DNA of 64,000 nt from Bog-473 sp963783965 (lineage in GTDB: Bacteria; Actinomycetota; Acidimicrobiia; Acidimicrobiales; RAAP-2). Of the stretch, positions 59,582-64,000 are shown in pieces (within the stretch, counting starts at the first letter, position 1; each line of letters opens with the position of its first letter). Both the position numbers and the translations under genes were made by a program. The notes under the pieces were generated by a model. It was given only the letters and a program-made list of their open reading frames with translations, was not told the origin of the DNA and made no database searches. The DNA is taken from assembly GCA_963783965.1 (NCBI GenBank), contig CAWAPQ010000008.1, positions 62,001-126,000 on the forward strand, written 5' to 3'.

Positions 59582-60841
59582 ATGCGCCTCGCCCCCGACG
59601 ACACGCTGAGCGAGTTCCGCCGCACCTTCGAATCGTGGCTGGACGAGCACCTGCCGGCCCCCGAGGTGGTGGCCGCGCAGCCCCGACGGTCCTCGGCCCA
59701 TCTGCCCGACTGGGCCCGCACCTTCCAGCGCGAGATGTACGAGGCGGGCTGGCTCGTGCCCGGGTGGCCGCCCGAGCTCGGGGGCCGCAACGCCCCGCCG
59801 GAGGAGCAGATGGCCTACTACGAGGTCATCACCGAGCGCATGGCGCCGCGCTCGCTCAATCCCCAGGGCCTCTCCATCTGCGCCGCCTCCATCGTCGAGT
59901 ACGGGACCGACGACCAGAAGGAGCGCTACGTCGTCCCGACGCTCAAGGGCGAGATCACCTGGTGCCTCGGGATGAGCGAGCCCAACGCCGGGAGCGACCT
60001 CGCCTCGCTGACCACGCGGGCCGAGCACCGCGACGGTCACTTCGTGGTGAACGGGCAGAAGGTGTGGACCTCGGGCGCCCACGAAGCCGACTTCTGCCTC
60101 TGCTACGTGCGCACGGACCCCGAGGCGCCCAAGCACCGCGGGATCAGCGCGCTGATCATCGACATGCGCTCGCCCGGCATTGTGCCGCGGCCCCTCCCCG
60201 AGCTCACCGACCCGCACCACGCCGATTTCAACGAGGTCTTCTTCACCGACGTGGAGGTGCCGGAGGAGAACCTGCTCGGCGACCTCAACCACGGGTGGGC
60301 GGTGAGCCAGGGTTCGCTCCGCCACGAGCGCGGGATGCTCTGGATCATGAACGTGTCGAAGATGGAGCGCACCCTGAAGGGCTTGGTGCGCCTGGCGGCG
60401 CGACCCGACGGCCACGGCGGCACGCTCGGCGACGACCCCCGCCTGGCCGAGGCCATCGGCCGGTTGGCCACCGACACCGCGGCCATGCGCTGTCTGGGCT
60501 ACCGCGGCTTCGCCAAGGCGAGCCGGGGCGAGATGTCGCCCGAGCACATGGTGCTCAAGCTCTTCACGAGCGAGGGCGAGCAGCGGGCGTGCCAGCTGGC
60601 GCAGCAGGCGCTCGGCCTGGAGGGCCTCGACCTCGACGGCCCCGGCCCCAACCGGTTCACCGAGTGGGACCTGGCCCGGTTCGACGCGGACCGGGTGGAG
60701 GAGAGCGCCAACGGCTCGTTCTACGACGGAGCCTGGGCGCTGCAGTACCTGCGCTCGTTCGCCGGCACCATCTCCGGCGGGACCTCTGAGATCCAGCGCA
60801 ACATCATCGCCGAGCGTGTGCTCGGCCTCCCCCGGGGCTGA
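59582..60841 (+). CDS. Acyl-CoA dehydrogenase
   Basis: A 419-residue acyl-CoA dehydrogenase. FAD/substrate segments: WCLGMSEPNAGSDLASLTT, NGQKVWTSGAHEADFCLCYV, NEVFFTDVEVPEENLLG, and the C-terminal GGTSEIQRNIIAERVLG. ATG 59582 begins MRLAPDDTLSEF; a TTG two codons earlier is unlikely. It lies in line with the FadE34-like operon but has its own palindrome upstream, so it may have separate control. Confidence 0.92.
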   Translation: MRLAPDDTLSEFRRTFESWLDEHLPAPEVVAAQPRRSSAHLPDWARTFQREMYEAGWLVPGWPPELGGRNAPPEEQMAYYEVITERMAPRSLNPQGLSICAASIVEYGTDDQKERYVVPTLKGEITWCLGMSEPNAGSDLASLTTRAEHRDGHFVVNGQKVWTSGAHEADFCLCYVRTDPEAPKHRGISALIIDMRSPGIVPRPLPELTDPHHADFNEVFFTDVEVPEENLLGDLNHGWAVSQGSLRHERGMLWIMNVSKMERTLKGLVRLAARPDGHGGTLGDDPRLAEAIGRLATDTAAMRCLGYRGFAKASRGEMSPEHMVLKLFTSEGEQRACQLAQQALGLEGLDLDGPGPNRFTEWDLARFDADRVEESANGSFYDGAWALQYLRSFAGTISGGTSEIQRNIIAERVLGLPRG

Positions 60842-60854
60842 CGCGCTGACGTAG

Positions 60855-60881
60855 TCCGGGCCGGCGATGCCGAGGCCCGGA
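60855..60881 (+). terminator. Terminator-like hairpin after acyl-CoA dehydrogenase
   Basis: TCCGGGCC and GGCCCGGA form a perfect 8-bp stem around an 11-base loop, 13 bp after the stop codon. No T-run follows, as is common in high-GC actinobacteria. Confidence 0.55.
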
Positions 60882-60938
60882 AGCGACATGACGCGGCGCT
60901 GATCGACGCGCACCAGACGTTCGGAGACGTCACGCCGC

Positions 60939-60961
60939 CAATGACCGGGCCGCGGTCATTG
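60939..60961. promoter_or_regulatory. 9-bp-arm palindrome upstream of CAP protein
   Basis: CAATGACCG-GGCCG-CGGTCATTG: perfect 9-bp arms with a 5-base centre. It could be a second terminator hairpin or an operator for the downstream gene. Confidence 0.45.
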
Positions 60962-61201
60962 CCGTTCGGTGGCCGCTCGGTTGCCGTTCCCGGCGCACGC
61001 CGCGTCGCAGGCACGACGCCGGTGGCGCAACTCACGGCGCAGACGGTTGCGACAACGCGCCCCCAAAAGTGCGCGAACGGCACCGTGACGCGCATGGACC
61101 TGGGCAAAGAGCGGACATTTCGTCGAAAAGATGCATTTGGTTTTCGGCACTTCCTTCCGATACCTCCTCCAACGAAGAGCGGGAAAGAGGGGGAAGACCG
61201 C

Positions 61202-62689
61202 GTGCAGCGCAGTGCCCGTCGTCGCATCACAACACTTCTACTGCCCATCGGTGCCATGGTCATGGGTTCGCTCGCGGCCGGCCTCTCCAGTGCACCGGCG
61301 TCCGCCGCCGGCATCCTGCCGCCCGCAAATCCTTCGGCGAACGTCGCCCCGGACAATCCCGACTGGCTCACGTCCATTGACGACGCGCGCAGCCAGGAGG
61401 GCGTGGGGTCCATGGACGTCTCCGAGTCCTCTCTCGGTGCGCTGCCGCTCGACCAGCAGGTGCTCACGGTCGTGAACGACGAGCGAATCGACCGCGGCGA
61501 GCAGCCGATCGAATACATCACGGCACAGCTCGACGGGTACGCGCAGGGTGGTGCCAACGGAGGGACCGACCCGAGCTTCCCGTCCACGGTGACCGGCGGC
61601 GCCCCCATCACGTTCGGCGGATCGATCTGGGCGGGCGGCCTCACCTCGGTCCTCGAAGCCGACTACTACTGGATGTACGACGACGGGTTCAGCGGCTCGG
61701 CGACGTCCAATTCGGCCTGCAGCGCGTCGAACCCCTCCGGATGCTGGGGCCACCGCGACATCATTCTGCATCAGTTCGCCGGCTGCCCGACCGGCCCACC
61801 CGTCCTCTCGATGGGCGCGGCCTTCTCGTCGTCGGGCTACGCCGCCGGCTCCATTGCCGCCATTGTCGTCAGCTCGTGCGCACCCCCGACCGACATCACG
61901 GCCAGCTGGGGCCCGCTCGCCGGCGCGGCCCAGTCCGGCTCGCGCACCGTGGCCGTCGCGCCGACGGCCGACGGGACCGGGTACTGGGAGGTCCAGGCCA
62001 ACGGCACGGTCTCCGCTTTCGGTTCCGCCGTGAACTACGGCTCGCTCAGCGGCCAGCTCAACGCGCCCATCGTGGGCATGGCACCCACGCCGGACGGCCA
62101 GGGCTACTGGATGGTGGGCACCGACGGCGGCATCTTCAGCTTCGGTGACGCCTCCTTCTACGGTTCGACGGGCTCGCTGCGGCTCAACAAGCCGATCGTG
62201 GGCATCGCCACCACGCCGGACGGCAAGGGCTACTGGATGGCCGCGGCCGATGGGGGCATCTTCAGCTTCGGCGATGCGGCGTTCTTCGGCTCCATGGGTG
62301 GCAAGCCCCTCAACAAGCCCATCGTGGGCATCGCAGCCGACCCCGCGACAGGTGGCTACTGGGAAGTGGCCTCCGACGGCGGCATCTTCAGCTACAACGC
62401 ACCGTTCTACGGCAGCACGGGCAGCATCCGGCTGAACAAGCCGATCGTCGGCATGGAGGCGTCACCGGACGGCCAGGGCTACCGCTTCGTGGCCTCCGAC
62501 GGCGGCATCTTCACCTACGGTCAGGCGCCCTTCGACGGCAGCACCGGCAGCATGACGCTGGCGGCGCCGGTGGTGGGGATGGCGGCCGACAACGCCACGA
62601 ACGGGTACTGGATGGCGGCGGCGGACGGCGGCATCTTCACCTTCGGCGGGGCCACCTACTTCGGGCGGGTCGTCAGCTCTCCCAGCTGA
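61202..62689 (+). CDS. Secreted CAP-domain protein with DGGIF surface repeats
   Basis: A 495-residue exported protein. GTG 61202 follows GAGGGGGAAG and gives a signal peptide (RRITTLLLPIGAMVMGSLAAGL ending ASAA). Residues about 80-225 look like a CAP/SCP domain (QQVLTVVNDERIDRGEQP, CWGHRDIILHQFAGC). From residue 260 on there are six repeats of about 41 residues around GYWMVGTDGGIFSFGDASF. The same repeat ends the broken protein at 14760-17744. Such repeats are common in surface proteins of Acidimicrobiia; their ligand is unknown. Confidence 0.85.
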   Translation: MQRSARRRITTLLLPIGAMVMGSLAAGLSSAPASAAGILPPANPSANVAPDNPDWLTSIDDARSQEGVGSMDVSESSLGALPLDQQVLTVVNDERIDRGEQPIEYITAQLDGYAQGGANGGTDPSFPSTVTGGAPITFGGSIWAGGLTSVLEADYYWMYDDGFSGSATSNSACSASNPSGCWGHRDIILHQFAGCPTGPPVLSMGAAFSSSGYAAGSIAAIVVSSCAPPTDITASWGPLAGAAQSGSRTVAVAPTADGTGYWEVQANGTVSAFGSAVNYGSLSGQLNAPIVGMAPTPDGQGYWMVGTDGGIFSFGDASFYGSTGSLRLNKPIVGIATTPDGKGYWMAAADGGIFSFGDAAFFGSMGGKPLNKPIVGIAADPATGGYWEVASDGGIFSYNAPFYGSTGSIRLNKPIVGMEASPDGQGYRFVASDGGIFTYGQAPFDGSTGSMTLAAPVVGMAADNATNGYWMAAADGGIFTFGGATYFGRVVSSPS

Positions 62690-62724
62690 CCCGGGGGAGG
62701 AGGCCGTGCAGTCGGCTTCGGCGG

Positions 62725-63936
62725 TCACACCACGCCGCGGGCGCCGAGGTCGTCCAGCTCGTCCTCGCTGAGCCCGACGAGGTCGCACCACACCTCGCGG
62801 TTGTGCTCGCCCAGGCGTGGCGCCCCCCGGGGCACGGCCGCCGGGCTGTTGGCCAGACGCGGAAACGGTGCCTGCTGGCGCACCGGACCGATGACCGGAT
62901 CGTCGATCGCCACGAGGTCACCGCGGGCGGCCATGTGCGGGTCGGCGAAGATGTCAGCGGCGCTGTACGCCGTGCCGACCGGGACGTCGTGCTCCACGCA
63001 GCGCGCCGTGATGTCCGCGGCGGGCAGGCTCGAGGTCCAGTCGGCGACGATGCCGTTGATCTCGCCGCTCCTGGCCGCCCGATCCGCCAACGTGGCGAAG
63101 CGCGGATCCTCGGCCAGGTCGGGTCGCGCCATCGCCTTGCAGAGGCGCGAGAAGTTGGCGTCCGAGCCGGCCACGATGCAGATGAACGAGCCGTCCGCCG
63201 TCGGATAGTTGTCGAGGGGCGCCGAGTGCGAGAGCCGGTTGCCCTCGCGCTGACGGACGATGCCCAAACGGTCGTAGCCCGCCAGCGTCCACTCCAGGAT
63301 GCGCAGGATTGAGCCGTACAGCGGTGCGTCGATGACGTCGCCACCCTGGTCCGCCTGGTCCCGGCCGTAGAGCGCGGCCACGGCGGCGAAGGCGGCGAAG
63401 GTGCCGGTCAGGTAGTCCGAGACCGTGACGCCGGGTCGTACCGGCGGGCGATCGGGGTCGCCGGTCAGATTGAGCAGCCCACCGAACGCGATGCCGAGCC
63501 GATCGAGTCCGGGGCGGGGGGCGTACGGCCCCGTCTGCCCGAAGACGCTGATGCGTACGTAGACGAGCTCTTCGGGCAGCTCGTCGGGGCCGAGTCCCCA
63601 GCGTTCCATGGTGCCGGGGCGGAAGTTCTCGCACAGCACGTCCGCCGTCGCGACCAGACGCTTGAAGAGCTCCTTGCCTTCGGGCGTGCGGAGGTCACAG
63701 GTGACGCCGCGCCGACCGCGACCTTCGACCGCCCAGAACAGCGAGTAGTCCTGTCCTTCCTCCACCGGCATGAACGGCCCGATGGTGCGCATGAAGTCTC
63801 CCTCGCCCGGCAGCTCGACCTTGATCACGTCGGCGCCGAGCTCGCCCAACAAGCCGGCGCAGAACGGCGCCGAAATCCGCGTCCCGACGTCGATGACGCG
63901 GATGCCGGCCAGCGGCCCGCTGGACGGATCGTTCAT
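62725..63936 (-). CDS. Class III CoA-transferase (CaiB/BaiF family)
   Basis: A 403-residue class III CoA-transferase. The N-terminal LAGIRVIDVGTRISAPFCAGLLGELGADVIKVE and FRPGTMERWGLGP are hallmarks, and the catalytic Asp is in GGDVIDAPLYGS. In actinobacteria these enzymes swap CoA between acids or act as racemases (AMACR type). The ATG overlaps the stop of the preceding leftward gene (ATGA). It converges with the CAP protein gene. Confidence 0.92.
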   Translation of the reverse strand: MNDPSSGPLAGIRVIDVGTRISAPFCAGLLGELGADVIKVELPGEGDFMRTIGPFMPVEEGQDYSLFWAVEGRGRRGVTCDLRTPEGKELFKRLVATADVLCENFRPGTMERWGLGPDELPEELVYVRISVFGQTGPYAPRPGLDRLGIAFGGLLNLTGDPDRPPVRPGVTVSDYLTGTFAAFAAVAALYGRDQADQGGDVIDAPLYGSILRILEWTLAGYDRLGIVRQREGNRLSHSAPLDNYPTADGSFICIVAGSDANFSRLCKAMARPDLAEDPRFATLADRAARSGEINGIVADWTSSLPAADITARCVEHDVPVGTAYSAADIFADPHMAARGDLVAIDDPVIGPVRQQAPFPRLANSPAAVPRGAPRLGEHNREVWCDLVGLSEDELDDLGARGVV

Positions 63937-64000
63937 TCCGGGTGGCCCTGGTCGCGCTCGGCCATGACGTCGCGCATGGAACCCTTCTCCTTGCGCGCCG
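63933..64000 (-). CDS. C-terminal end of a gene running off the right edge
   Basis: Only 22 codons before the TGA at 63933-63935 are visible (ARKEKGSMRDVMAERDQGHPE). The frame overlaps the CaiB start (ATGA), so it is the upstream gene of the same operon. The charged end with KEKG-x-MRD could fit a crotonase or dehydrogenase, but this is too short to call. Confidence 0.5.
   Translation of the reverse strand, partial: ARKEKGSMRDVMAERDQGHPE

Larger units (their letters stand above)
60842..61201. other. Non-coding gap with two strong inverted repeats
   Basis: A gap of 360 bp without a convincing gene. It holds a terminator-like hairpin at 60855-60881 and a 9-bp-arm palindrome at 60939-60961 (both listed). 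The part from about 61100 is richer in A/T (AAAAGATGCATTTGGTTTTC) and probably contains the promoter of the secreted CAP protein. Confidence 0.5.

Overview
The window is high-GC actinobacterial DNA with tightly packed genes, ATGA/GTGA overlaps, many GTG starts and several leaderless-looking starts. A deazaflavin (F420)-type reductase, many acyl-CoA enzymes, a FadE34-like fused dehydrogenase and secreted proteins built from 'GYW..ASDGGIF' repeats suggest an Acidimicrobiia-like actinobacterium. That assignment is inference; no rRNA or tRNA gene was seen.

Region 1 (1-14.7 kb) is a [NiFe]-hydrogenase locus of the group 1h (Hhy, high-affinity H2-oxidising) type. A leftward operon runs hhyS-hhyL, a NifU-like protein, three conserved proteins of unknown function, a maturation protease, two tiny tandem membrane proteins, a YceI-like protein, hypC, a small membrane protein, hypD and hypF (cut by the left edge). 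Rightward on the other side are an unusual PadR-YceI fusion regulator and hypA-hypB, with a leftward two-PAS protein between them. hypE is not in the window.

Region 2 (14.8-24 kb) starts with a broken secreted repeat protein carrying several frameshifts. It continues with a 2-hydroxyacid dehydrogenase/cupin pair, a ureidoglycolate-lyase-like protein, a TesB thioesterase, an SDR, a TetR regulator and a divergent CoA-transferase. Region 3 (24-30 kb) is a branched-chain-amino-acid-type ABC importer with a fused LivH-LivM permease, followed by a thiolase.

Region 4 (30-47 kb) mixes membrane proteins, crotonases, a lipid-transfer-type thiolase, rlmN, an amidohydrolase, a Tat-exported phospholipase C, clpP divergent from an XRE regulator plus a catalytically dead ClpP paralogue, and a GT39 glycosyltransferase. 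Region 5 (47-64 kb) is an acyl-CoA catabolic block: thiolase, several acyl-CoA dehydrogenases, acyl-CoA ligase, TetR, cytochrome P450 with its ferredoxin, and a CaiB CoA-transferase, plus a secreted CAP-domain repeat protein.

Regions 2-5 look like a lipid, terpenoid or steroid-type acid degrader. Five promoters or gene starts in these regions share a TGAC-N6-GTCA palindrome, suggesting one or two related TetR-type regulons. The most unusual items are the PadR-YceI fusion at the hydrogenase, the XRE/dead-ClpP pair opposite clpP, the shared palindromes, and a convergent gene pair in which neither gene has a stop codon at its natural end.
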